Assembly (NCBI RefSeq): GCF_002847285.1
Contig: NZ_CP025407.1
Span: forward strand, 4,062,501 to 4,126,500
Direction: 5' to 3'
Origin: Streptomyces sp. CMB-StM0423
GTDB lineage: Bacteria > Actinomycetota > Actinomycetes > Streptomycetales > Streptomycetaceae
Length of the DNA stretch: 64,000 bases
Shown here: positions 1 to 7,231 of the stretch, in pieces
Numbering within the stretch: the stretch's first letter is position 1
Layout: the number at the start of each line of letters is the position of its first letter
Notes under the pieces: generated by a model
What the model saw: only the letters and a program-made list of their open reading frames with translations
Told to the model about the DNA's origin: nothing
Database searches by the model: none
Program-made: the position numbers and the translations under genes

Positions 1-1
1 G

Positions 2-178
2 CTGGCACTGGACCGGTACGGCCTGGTCCTCCGCCTGGAACACCCCCGCGGCCACCGCGACGCGCGCCTCCCGTTCCCCACGCCCCTCACCGGGCCCGCG
101 GAAGCCGGCCCGGCCATCCGGACATTGCTCTACGCCGCCCACCACTGTTCCCGCCGCCGCCCCCGCCGCGGCAGGTGA
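2..178 (+). CDS. DUF2470-type protein, C-terminal fragment (5' end outside window)
   Basis: This is the last 58 residues of a gene that begins before the window. The readable sequence contains DRYGLVLRLEHPRGHRDARL followed by a PFP..P segment and an Ala-rich helix, which resembles the end of DUF2470 domains (small heme-utilisation-like domains common in actinomycetes). It ends in a Cys/Arg-rich tail. The rest of the protein is missing, so the family call rests on this short stretch. It is co-oriented with the small gene at 294. Confidence 0.5.
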   Translation: MALDRYGLVLRLEHPRGHRDARLPFPTPLTGPAEAGPAIRTLLYAAHHCSRRRPRRGR

Positions 179-293
179 GCGCGGGAACGGGCCCGGCTGG
201 GGACGCGGTTCGCACTCCGGCGCGGTGGCCGGGCCGCGGCCGCCTCGTAGGCTGTACGGGTGCGCTACTCGTGACTCGCCGAAGGGGGAGGCC

Positions 294-686
294 ATGTCCG
301 AGCGGTGGGGCCTGATCGTCGAAGAGACCGACGGTCTCGGCGACCGCAAGTCCATGTCGGCGAACGTACTGGAGAACTTCACCGGCCCGCGTGAGGAGGC
401 CATGGCCCGGCTGGAGACGCACGCCCGCGCCTACCGCCCCCAGCACCCCGCCAATTCCTCACACACCTCTCTGTACCGGACCGGCGAGGGCTTCTTGCTG
501 ATCAGCAAGGGCTCGCTGCGCAGCTACGGCTGCCGCTTCTCCCTGGCCGAGTTGCTGTACGACAGCCGCGAGGCGGAACAGGAGGCAAAAGCGGCCCGCC
601 AGGCGGAACGGGACCGCCGTGCCGCAGAGAAGGCCGAGGCGAAGGCGGCGAAGCGCGCGGAGCGCAAAGCGCGGCGGCTGCCCTGA
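294..686 (+). CDS. Hypothetical actinomycete protein with charged Ala/Lys/Arg/Glu C-terminal helix
   Basis: A 130-residue protein. I chose the ATG at 294 because GGGGGAGG lies just upstream; an in-frame ATG at 225 has no such site. Residues 1-90 look globular, with a mixed alpha/beta pattern (LIVEETDG near the start, TGEGFLLISKGSLRSYGCRF in the middle). Residues 95-130 are a highly charged helix rich in Ala, Glu, Lys and Arg, probably coiled-coil or nucleic-acid facing. No signal peptide or membrane segment is visible. I recognise no function. It is convergent with the MFS gene at 828. Confidence 0.75.
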   Translation: MSERWGLIVEETDGLGDRKSMSANVLENFTGPREEAMARLETHARAYRPQHPANSSHTSLYRTGEGFLLISKGSLRSYGCRFSLAELLYDSREAEQEAKAARQAERDRRAAEKAEAKAAKRAERKARRLP

Positions 687-827
687 CCCGGCGAGGGCGC
701 CGTACGCGGCGGCCCGCCACGGCACGGCGGTGGCCGTCCACCCGGAAAACCCCGGCCACGGCCCTGCGTTCGCGGCCGAGTCGAAGGCCGCCGGCACCGG
801 CTGAGTCGTCGGGACTCCCCCGGTGTC

Positions 828-2039
828 TCAGACGCGGGACGGGCTGAGGCGGCAGGGAGCCGTGAGCACGAGGGTGGCGGCCGCGAGGACCGCCGGGAGC
901 CCGGCCAGGGCGAAGCACAGGGGGAGGGGGGCGTTGTCGATCAGGAGGCCCGTGGCGGCGGTGGCCGTGGAGGAGCCGGCGTTGAGCGCGGTGTTGACCC
1001 ACGCGCCCGCCTTCGTACGGGCGCCGGGGTCGGCCGACTCGTCCGCGATCAGGTACGCCGTCGTGATGCCCGGCGCCACGAAGACCCCGACCAGCGCGGC
1101 GCAGCCGAGCAGCACGTACGGGTGCGGTGCCAGGCCCGTCGCGGCGAGCAGCAGGCCCAGCGCGCCCGCCAGTACCGGCAGCCGCCGCGTGCCGGGTGCG
1201 CGCCAGGCGACGGCCCCGTAGACGAGCCCGCCGACCGCGCTGCCCGCGGACATCGCGGCGAGGATCCACGGCACCAGGCCCGCCGCATCGTGCTCGTCGG
1301 CGAAGGCGACGACGAGCAGTTGCAGCGCCCCCAGGCACACCCCCACCCCGGCCACCCCGATGACCGCCTGCTGCATCGGAAGGTTCCCGCGCAGGACTCC
1401 GGAGGTGCGGCCGGGTGTCTTGCGCGCCGTTGCCAGGGAGCCCTTCCTCGCCCCCGCCACCGGGGACGTGACCAGCGCCAGCGTGCCGCAGAGGATCAGG
1501 GCCGCGCTCGCCGCCAGGCCCACCGGCGCCGGCGCCACGGTCACGATCGCGCCGACCAGCAACGGCCCCGTCACGAGCAGCAGTTCCTCGGCGACCGAGT
1601 CCAGACTGTATGCGCGCGGGAGCAGCCCCGGCGGCACCAGGTCGCTCCACAGCACCCGCATCACGGGACCCAGCGGCGGCGTCAGCGCCCCGGCGCCCGC
1701 CGCCAGCGCGGTCAGCCCCGCGGCGCCCGTACCGCCGTCCGCGGTGACGGCGGCCAGCACCGCCAGCAGCACCGCGTACGCGGCGGCCATCGGCGGCAGT
1801 GCCCGCCGCGGGCCGTGCCGGTCGATGAAGCCGGCCCGTACCGGCGACAGGGTCACGCTGGTCGCCCCGAAGCACGCCAGGGCGGCCCCGGCCGCGGCGT
1901 ACGACCCGGTGGCGTCCTTGACGGAGAGCAGCAGCGACAGGGAGACCATCCCGTACGACAGCCGCCCCAGCAGGGCGGCACCGAAGGTGCGGGAGGCATG
2001 GGGAATGCGCAGCAGAGCTGCGTACGACGGCGCAGACAT
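828..2039 (-). CDS. MFS transporter
   Basis: A 403-residue polytopic membrane protein with about 12 hydrophobic segments, typical of major facilitator exporters. The loop after TM2-3 (VRAGFIDRHGPRRALP) matches the MFS motif A region of the DHA/AraJ-like group. The start at 2039 follows GAGGAA seven bases upstream; a longer in-frame opening to 2102 lacks a ribosome site. The substrate cannot be told. It lies downstream of the drrAB-like exporter on the same strand but is separated from it by a strong palindrome at 2193-2234, so it is probably transcribed alone. Confidence 0.85.
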   Translation of the reverse strand: MSAPSYAALLRIPHASRTFGAALLGRLSYGMVSLSLLLSVKDATGSYAAAGAALACFGATSVTLSPVRAGFIDRHGPRRALPPMAAAYAVLLAVLAAVTADGGTGAAGLTALAAGAGALTPPLGPVMRVLWSDLVPPGLLPRAYSLDSVAEELLLVTGPLLVGAIVTVAPAPVGLAASAALILCGTLALVTSPVAGARKGSLATARKTPGRTSGVLRGNLPMQQAVIGVAGVGVCLGALQLLVVAFADEHDAAGLVPWILAAMSAGSAVGGLVYGAVAWRAPGTRRLPVLAGALGLLLAATGLAPHPYVLLGCAALVGVFVAPGITTAYLIADESADPGARTKAGAWVNTALNAGSSTATAATGLLIDNAPLPLCFALAGLPAVLAAATLVLTAPCRLSPSRV

Positions 2040-2192
2040 GGAGACGTTCCTCGGCGAAGGGAGCGCGGAGCACCGGCGCTCCGGGGTGTGCATGGGCGGC
2101 ATACGGCCGCACCGGACGGGCGCGGCGGCGCCGGCTCCTATGCACAGGGGAGGAACATGCGGGCGAACTTAGCAGATGCGGAGGCGGACATG

Positions 2193-2234
2193 ACCGGGCC
2201 CGTCCCCTTCCGGCCGGAAGGGGACGGGCCCGGT
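2193..2234 (-). terminator. 42-nt perfect palindrome, terminator of the drrAB-like operon
   Basis: Every base from 2193 to 2234 pairs with its mirror, centred on CCGGCCGG. The expected RNA hairpin has a 19-bp stem (GGAAGGGGACGGGCCCGGT as one arm) and a four-base loop. It lies 44 bases past the stop codon of the ABC permease gene on the minus strand. There is no U-tract, as usual in high-GC actinomycetes. Confidence 0.75.
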
Positions 2235-2277
2235 CGCGCTCAGCGTCGCGTTCTCGCGCCGCGATCTCCGCGTCGCG

Positions 2278-3138
2278 TTACTTCCTGGCGTACAGGCGCA
2301 TCGTGATCGGGCCGAAGATCGCCACGATCGCGCCCGCCCAGCCGAGCGTCCACGCGATGTCCGCGGCCGGCCAGTCGCCGTGCATCAGCTCACGGACCGC
2401 GGACGCGAGGTGCGTCACCGGGTTGTTGTTGACGAACGCCTGCAGCCAGCCCGGCATCGTGTCCGGCTCGACGAAGATGTCGCTGAGGAACGTCGTCGGG
2501 AACAGGACCATCATGCTGACGCCCATGACCGACTTCTCCGAGCGGAGCAGCAGGCCGAACATCGTCCAGATCCACGAGAACGCGAACGAGAAGACGATCA
2601 GCAGCGCCACCCCCGCGAGCACGCCCACCACGCCGCCGTCCGGGCGGAAGCCCATGATGAGGCCGACCCCGACCATCACCACCGACGCTATGAGGTAGCG
2701 CAGCATGTCGCCCAGCAGGTAGCCGACCATGACCGCGGGGCGCCAGATCGGCAGCGAGCGGAAGCGGTCGAAGACGCCCTTCTCGATGTCGGTGTTGACG
2801 GAGACGCCGGTGTACATCGTGATCATGACGATGCTCATCACCAGGATGCCCGGCAGCAGGTACTGCAGGTAGTCCGAGGTGGAGCCCGCCAGCGCACCCC
2901 CGAAGAGGTACGTGTACATCAGCACCATCATGATCGGGAAGGCGGTGACGTCGAAGAGCTGCTCCGGCACGTGCTTGATCTTCAGCACGGCGCGCCAGCC
3001 GAACGTCACGGAGGCGGACCACGGACTCGGCCGTGCCGGCCGCTCCTTGGAGACCAGCAGCTCCGCCAGGCTCTCGGTGGTGACCGGCGCCAGGTCCTCC
3101 GTACGGCCCTGGGTCTGGGTCTCGGTCGCGGTGCTCAT
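2278..3138 (-). CDS. DrrB-family ABC-2 exporter permease
   Basis: A 286-residue ABC-2 type membrane component. After a soluble N-terminal stretch of about 55 residues come six hydrophobic segments. The central VFDRFRSLPIWRP motif between TM2 and TM3 is diagnostic of DrrB/ABC-2 permeases. The start codon overlaps the stop of the ATPase gene by four bases (ATGA), showing translational coupling. With the ATPase it should form a daunorubicin-resistance-type drug or lipid exporter. The substrate is unknown and no biosynthetic cluster is adjacent. Confidence 0.9.
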   Translation of the reverse strand: MSTATETQTQGRTEDLAPVTTESLAELLVSKERPARPSPWSASVTFGWRAVLKIKHVPEQLFDVTAFPIMMVLMYTYLFGGALAGSTSDYLQYLLPGILVMSIVMITMYTGVSVNTDIEKGVFDRFRSLPIWRPAVMVGYLLGDMLRYLIASVVMVGVGLIMGFRPDGGVVGVLAGVALLIVFSFAFSWIWTMFGLLLRSEKSVMGVSMMVLFPTTFLSDIFVEPDTMPGWLQAFVNNNPVTHLASAVRELMHGDWPAADIAWTLGWAGAIVAIFGPITMRLYARK

Positions 3139-4136
3139 GCTGCTGCCTCCTGGGTCTCGGCACCGGCCGGGCGGTCGGTGAGGGCGAGGAAGACCTCGTC
3201 CAGGCTGGGCTGACCCAGCGAGAAGTTGTCCACGGTGATGTCCGCGCGGGCCAGCTCGGCCAGCGCGGCGGCGGCCTGCGCGGCGGCGCCGCGCCCGTTG
3301 TCGCCGTCGCCGACGCGGGCGGTGAGCGCGACCGGGTCGGCTTCGAGCTGGACCTGGGCGCCGGTGAGCGCCGTCTCCAGCAGGGCGACCGCCTCCGCGC
3401 GCTGCGCTGCGTCGCGCAGCCGGAGGTGGACGGAGCCGGCGCCGACGGACGCCTTCAGCTCGCCCTTGGTGCCCTCGGCGATGACCTTGCCGTGGTCGAT
3501 GACGGCGATCCTGGAGGCGAGCTGGTCCGCCTCGTCCAGGTACTGGGTGGTGAGCAGGACGGTGGTGCCCTGCGCGACGACCGCGCGGACGATGTCCCAG
3601 ACCTGGTTGCGGCTGCGCGGGTCGAGGCCGGTGGTCGGCTCGTCGAGGAAGAGCAGGTCGGGGGTGTTGAGGATGGACGCGGCGATGTCGATGCGCCGCC
3701 GCATGCCGCCCGAGTAGTTCTTCACCTGCTTGTCCGCGGCCTCGCCGAGGCCGAACGCCTCCAGCAACTGCGCGGCGCGCACCCGCGCGGCCGCGGGCCG
3801 GTGCCCGAGGAGGCGGCCGAGCAGCACCAGGTTCTCGGTGCCGGTCAGGTCCTCGTCCACGGAGGCGTACTGGCCGGTGAGGCTGACCCGGGAACGTACG
3901 GCGTTCGCGTCGCGGACGACGTCCTTGCCGAAGATCCGGGCCTCGCCGCCGTCGGGGCGCAGCAGGGTGGCGAGCATCTTCACGGTGGTGGTCTTCCCGG
4001 CGCCGTTGGGGCCGAGGACGCCGTAGACGATGCCGCGGGGGACGGCGAGGTCGACGCCGTCCACCGCGCGGGTCTCGCCGAACACCTTCACAAGTCCCGA
4101 CGTCTCGATCGCCAGGCCGGACGGGTCGTTAGTCAT
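3135..4136 (-). CDS. DrrA-family ABC exporter ATPase
   Basis: A 333-residue cytoplasmic ATPase. Visible motifs in order: Walker A GPNGAGKTT, Q-loop SLTGQYASVDEDLTG, signature NYSGGMRRR, Walker B LLFLDEPTTGLDP and H-loop LLTTQYLDEAD, where Q replaces the switch histidine as usual for DrrA. A C-terminal regulatory domain of about 90 residues ends in QPSLDEVFLALTD, typical of the family. The ATG at 4136 is preceded by GGAGAAG; an ATG at 4163 is possible but less well placed. It is coupled to the permease. Confidence 0.92.
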   Translation of the reverse strand: MTNDPSGLAIETSGLVKVFGETRAVDGVDLAVPRGIVYGVLGPNGAGKTTTVKMLATLLRPDGGEARIFGKDVVRDANAVRSRVSLTGQYASVDEDLTGTENLVLLGRLLGHRPAAARVRAAQLLEAFGLGEAADKQVKNYSGGMRRRIDIAASILNTPDLLFLDEPTTGLDPRSRNQVWDIVRAVVAQGTTVLLTTQYLDEADQLASRIAVIDHGKVIAEGTKGELKASVGAGSVHLRLRDAAQRAEAVALLETALTGAQVQLEADPVALTARVGDGDNGRGAAAQAAAALAELARADITVDNFSLGQPSLDEVFLALTDRPAGAETQEAAA

Positions 4137-4184
4137 GTGCTTCTTCTCCAGATTCTCCAACATCAGGTATATGTGCGGCTTTTG

Positions 4185-4835
4185 CTACGCCACGTACGGC
4201 CGCGCCGCGCGGGCCTCTCTCAGCGCGAGACCCCACCAGGTGAGCTGGTCGAGCAGGGCGCCGGCGGCGCGTACCAGCCCGTCCGAGTAGATGGACCCGC
4301 CGGCCGGGAATTTCTCATCGGTGAAGCGCAGGTCGATTCCGACCGAGTCCCGCACCGTGACCGTGTGCAGCTCGGTGAAGACCGACCTCAGGTGCTCCAC
4401 CGCGCGCACGCCGTCGCAGCCGAAGCCGTACGACACGAAGCCGACGGGCTTCGCGTGCCACTCGTCGTAGCCGATGTCGATGGCGTGCTTGAGCTGCGCG
4501 GGGAAGCTGCGGTTGCACTCGGGGGTGACCACGACGAACCCCTCCGCCCACGCCAGCTCCGCGGTGAACGAGGCCATCTGCTCGGTCGGGTGCGCGGGGT
4601 AGCGCAGCGGGAGGTCGTAGTCGGCGAGGTCCAGCACGCGCAGGGCCAGGTCGCCACGGTCGCCGGCCAGCTCGCCGAGCCAGTGGGCCACGGCGGGCGG
4701 GCGGCAGTCGGGCTCCTCCTGGCCGCCGAGTATGCACGCGATCCGCAGCCGGGCGCCCGCGCCGACCGCATCCGAGGGGCCGGCCGCCGCCGCGGGGCCG
4801 GGCGTCCCGCGTACGCCGGACTCTCCGTTCCGCAT
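4185..4835 (-). CDS. NADPH-dependent FMN reductase family protein
   Basis: A 216-residue flavodoxin-like reductase. The FMN-binding core is visible as VVVTPECNRSFPAQLKHAID followed by KPVGFVSYG, the usual PEYNxSxPAxLKNAxD and KPVGxVSYG blocks. The first phosphate loop, normally GSTRxGR, reads GGQEEPDCRPP here, an odd substitution that could change flavin affinity. The first 28 residues are Gly/Ala/Pro-rich and probably disordered. The start at 4835 has GGGAGG upstream. It ends 48 bp before the drrAB-like pair and may be the first gene of that operon. Confidence 0.82.
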   Translation of the reverse strand: MRNGESGVRGTPGPAAAAGPSDAVGAGARLRIACILGGQEEPDCRPPAVAHWLGELAGDRGDLALRVLDLADYDLPLRYPAHPTEQMASFTAELAWAEGFVVVTPECNRSFPAQLKHAIDIGYDEWHAKPVGFVSYGFGCDGVRAVEHLRSVFTELHTVTVRDSVGIDLRFTDEKFPAGGSIYSDGLVRAAGALLDQLTWWGLALREARAARPYVA

Positions 4836-5015
4836 CGGACACCTCCCGGTCCCGGCCACCCCGGGCGGTGCGCCCGGGCCTTCACCCTTCAGGCGCCAGA
4901 AACCGGCAGGCGCCCGCCAGATCCGATCTAGCGGGCCGCGCGCACCGCCGCGCGCGGGGCGGACGCGGGCCGCGTACACCCCTCCCGCCTGCACGTTCGC
5001 CCCGTGATCCGCGCT

Positions 5016-5041
5016 TTCATCACAGCCGCATAACGGCATCA
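5016..5041 (+). promoter_or_regulatory. Copy 1 of a 26-bp element shared by two phosphate promoters
   Basis: The segment begins TTCAT and ends ATAACGGCATCA (5030-5041). It matches 6311-6336 at 22 of 26 positions by eye, including the last 12 bases exactly. It lies 16 bp upstream of the PHO box at 5058. Within it a 7-mer (ATCACAG, then ATAACGG) recurs at an 11-bp interval, the spacing used by OmpR/PhoB-type regulators. Role inferred. Confidence 0.6.
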
Positions 5042-5057
5042 TGTCTGGTCGTCCACT

Positions 5058-5079
5058 GTTCATCCCTTGCTCACCGAAG
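5058..5079 (+). promoter_or_regulatory. PHO box upstream of the first phosphate-binding protein gene
   Basis: Two 11-bp direct repeats, GTTCATCCCTT and GCTCACCGAAG, match the Streptomyces PhoP operator unit (consensus GTTCACC plus four variable bases). A weaker third unit, GGTCGTCCACT, lies immediately upstream at 5047. The gene starts 84 bp downstream. This predicts PhoR-PhoP induction at low phosphate. Confidence 0.7.
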
Positions 5080-5162
5080 CCGCCCCGCATGGCCGACTGC
5101 CGCCATTTCGATACAGGACCCGAGTTATGTCCGAATCGATCAGCGGAGAGCAGTGAAAGCCC

Positions 5163-6200
5163 GTGAGCCCGATACAGACGAAGCGCACCGCCGCCCGCCT
5201 GGGCGCCCTCCTCCTCGCCCCGGCCGCCGTCGTCTCCCTCGTGTCCTGCGGCGGCGAGAGCGAGGCCAGCCCGGATGAGGACAGGACGGAACGGCCGGCC
5301 GGGACGGTCACGATCGACGGCTCCAGCACGGTGGAGCCGCTGACGAAGCTGGCGGGCGAGCGCTTCGGCCGGCAGGAGCCGGGGGTACGGGTCAAGGTCG
5401 GGGCGTCCGGCACCGGCGGCGGCTTCGACAAGTTCTGCGTGGGCGAAACGGACATATCCGACGCATCCCGGCCGATCAACGACTTCGAGAAGGAGACCTG
5501 CGCCAACTGGGACGTGCCGTACCGCGAGCTGACGATCGCCAACGACGCGCTCACCATCGTCGTCCCGCGCGGCAACGACTGGATCGACTGCATCACCACC
5601 GACCAGCTCAAGCGCATCTGGGAGCCCGGCTCCACACTGGCGAGCTGGCAGGAGGTCGACCCCGCCTTCCCGGACGAGCCGCTGCAGCTCTACGGGCCCG
5701 ACACCGACTCGGGCACGTTCGACTACTTCACCGAGGCCATCAACGGCGAGGAGAAGGCGTCCCGCGCCGACTTCACCCCGAGCAGCGACGACAACACGCT
5801 CGTCAAGGGCGTCGCGGAGCACTCAGGCGGCCTCGGTTACTTCGGCTTCACCTACTTCGACGAGAACCGCGACAAGCTGCGCGCCCTGGAGATCGACGCC
5901 GGCGGCGGCTGCGTCGCGCCCAGCACGGTGTCCGTCCAGGACGGCTCGTACAAGCCGCTGGCCCGGCCGCTGTTCATCTACCCCTCGGCGAAGGCGCTGG
6001 AGCGCCCCGAGGTGGAGGGGTTCGTCGAGTTCTACGTGGACAGCCACACGGACTTCGCCTCGGAGGCCGGCTACATCCCGCTCAGCGAGGCGCAGGAGAA
6101 GAAGCTGGAGCGCGATCTGACGCGGCTGAAGGAGCACAGCGACCGGCCGGGCGGCGCGGGCGACTCCGGCGGGGACTCGGGCGGCTCGGGCGGCCTGTGA
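5163..6200 (+). CDS. PstS/SphX-like phosphate-binding lipoprotein
   Basis: A 345-residue extracytoplasmic solute-binding protein. The signal peptide ends in lipobox LVSC, with the lipidated Cys at about residue 29. The phosphate-binding loops are visible as TIDGSSTVEPL, GASGTGGGFDKFCVGETDIS and YGPDTDSGTFDYF, which resemble the SphX/PstS-like group more than canonical PstS. The C-terminus carries a Gly/Ser/Asp tail after a charged helix. The GTG at 5163 is the start that puts the signal peptide in frame; its ribosome site is weak. It probably feeds the PstCAB permease encoded 2.3 kb downstream or acts as a low-phosphate sensor. Confidence 0.88.
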   Translation: MSPIQTKRTAARLGALLLAPAAVVSLVSCGGESEASPDEDRTERPAGTVTIDGSSTVEPLTKLAGERFGRQEPGVRVKVGASGTGGGFDKFCVGETDISDASRPINDFEKETCANWDVPYRELTIANDALTIVVPRGNDWIDCITTDQLKRIWEPGSTLASWQEVDPAFPDEPLQLYGPDTDSGTFDYFTEAINGEEKASRADFTPSSDDNTLVKGVAEHSGGLGYFGFTYFDENRDKLRALEIDAGGGCVAPSTVSVQDGSYKPLARPLFIYPSAKALERPEVEGFVEFYVDSHTDFASEAGYIPLSEAQEKKLERDLTRLKEHSDRPGGAGDSGGDSGGSGGL

Positions 6201-6310
6201 GCGTCCCGGCCGGGGGCCCGTACGGCGGTGCCGGCAGGTGGTCCGGCGGGCGGCCGGAAAGGTGAGCCACGCCACGCCCGGCGGGGCTCAGGGTGCCGTG
6301 GATCACGCCG

Positions 6311-6336
6311 TTCATAACGGGCGGATAACGGCATCA
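6311..6336 (+). promoter_or_regulatory. Copy 2 of the 26-bp element, upstream of the pseudo-receiver regulator
   Basis: The second copy of the element seen at 5016-5041. Here the 7-mer ATAACGG occurs twice, at 6314 and 6325, exactly 11 bp apart, as in OmpR-family operators. Its right end is 17 bp from the PHO box at 6354, close to the 16 bp of copy 1. The repeat and its geometry are read directly; the binding protein is unknown. PhoP itself or the neighbouring OmpR-type protein are the candidates. Confidence 0.6.
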
Positions 6337-6353
6337 CGCACCCCTGTTCCGAT

Positions 6354-6375
6354 GTTCACCTTCAGTTAACCGCCA
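6354..6375 (+). promoter_or_regulatory. PHO box upstream of the regulator-pst operon
   Basis: Two adjoining 11-bp units, GTTCACCTTCA and GTTAACCGCCA, fit the Streptomyces PhoP consensus closely. They lie 65 bp before the regulator start at 6440. No comparable box is visible in the 75 bp before pstS, so this site may drive the whole run from the regulator to pstB. Confidence 0.75.
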
Positions 6376-6439
6376 CCACCGGCCGAGTCCGCAGACACCG
6401 ATTTCCATGAGAGGCGACGAAGGGGGTGGTGACCGACCG

Positions 6440-7156
6440 ATGGACACACCGGCGATACCCGGCCAGCGACACGGACATGTCCTGCTGCTCGCCGATCCGG
6501 ACGAACAGGTGGCGCACGATCTTGCGGAGCACCTGTCGGGCCATCAGGTGAAGGTCGTCTTCTGCTCCGACGGGGCGGAGGCGCTGCTCCAGGTCGGCCT
6601 GCAGTCCCCCGACGCCCTGCTGGTCAGCGCCAAGCTGCCGCTCGTGCCCGGTGCCCGAGTGGTGGAGGTGCTGCGGCGACGCAGCGCCACGCCGGTCATC
6701 ATCGGCGTCGGCCCCGACGACGCGGAGGACGCCGTGGAGGCGCTCACCGCCGGGGCCAGCGCCTGCGTCGCCCGGCCCTACCGGCCGTACGAGGTCCTGA
6801 AGATGCTCGGCGTCGCCAGCCCGGCGACGTACGACGTGGACCAGTCGGTGGCCTCAGGTCCGTACAGCGTCAACCCCGCCACCTTCGAGGCCCGCGTCGA
6901 CGGCCGGCTGGTGCAGCTTCCCCTTCGGGAGTTCAAGCTGCTGCACCTGCTGGTGGCCAACGCCGAGAAGGTCGTCACCCGAGACCAGATCAGCGCCGAG
7001 CTGTGGGGTGGCAGCGCACCGAAGTCCAACACGATCGCCGTGCACATCCGTCGGCTGCGCGACCGCATCGGGGACAACCCTCACGATCCACGGATCATCC
7101 TCACCGTCCGCAACGTCGGCTACCGCTTCGTGCCGCCGACCGCGGACCTCCCCTAG
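6440..7156 (+). CDS. OmpR/PhoB-type transcriptional regulator with degenerate receiver domain
   Basis: A 238-residue protein with an N-terminal receiver-like fold (residues 13-125) and a C-terminal winged helix (140-238, ending VRNVGYRFVPP). The winged helix looks intact, with REFKLLHLLV and the recognition region NTIAVHIRRLRDRIGD. In the receiver the phospho-acceptor position of the PDxxxxD block reads PDALLVS (Ser63 in place of Asp). The switch Thr is replaced (IIGVG) and the conserved Lys is Arg (VARPY). It should therefore act without phosphorylation. The start at 6440 follows a GGGGGTGG stretch; an in-frame ATG at 6407 has no ribosome site. A PHO box precedes it and pstS follows 75 bp later. 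Confidence 0.85.
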   Translation: MDTPAIPGQRHGHVLLLADPDEQVAHDLAEHLSGHQVKVVFCSDGAEALLQVGLQSPDALLVSAKLPLVPGARVVEVLRRRSATPVIIGVGPDDAEDAVEALTAGASACVARPYRPYEVLKMLGVASPATYDVDQSVASGPYSVNPATFEARVDGRLVQLPLREFKLLHLLVANAEKVVTRDQISAELWGGSAPKSNTIAVHIRRLRDRIGDNPHDPRIILTVRNVGYRFVPPTADLP

Positions 7157-7231
7157 ACCCCACAACTCAGTTTGTCTCGATTTGTTATCAAGCCGCTCCT
7201 GGAAGTGCGGCCTCAGGAAGGAAAGTCCCCA

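Larger units (their letters stand above)
4836..5162. other. Intergenic region upstream of the first phosphate-binding protein gene
   Basis: This 327-bp divergent gap holds the 5' region of the flavin reductase gene on one side. On the other side lie the phosphate-regulated control elements described separately at 5016-5041 and 5058-5079. The segment around 4928-4960 is a GC-rich inverted run with no clear function. I see no open reading frame with codon bias in it. Confidence 0.6.

Noticed and set aside
2040..2102. In-frame upstream extension of the MFS gene as a longer N-terminus or leader peptide
   Set aside because: No ribosome site at 2102 and the extra residues are not hydrophobic or conserved-looking; GAGGAA supports the start at 2039.
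502..2145. Long minus-strand frame overlapping the MFS gene
   Set aside because: Arg/Ala/Gly-rich, out of frame with the transporter, and lacks hydrophobic segments; a compositional artefact.
4160..4174. ACAT-N7-ATGT dyad upstream of the drrAB-like pair as a PadR operator
   Set aside because: The half-sites are in inverted order relative to known PadR sites and the dyad overlaps a plausible -10 sequence; too weak to list.
5153..5162. GTG at 5153 as start of the first phosphate-binding protein
   Set aside because: It is nearer the GGAGAG sequence but in a different frame, and reading from it gives no signal peptide.
7157..7231. A separate PHO box directly before pstS
   Set aside because: I looked for GTTCACC-like 11-bp repeats in this 75-bp gap and found none convincing.
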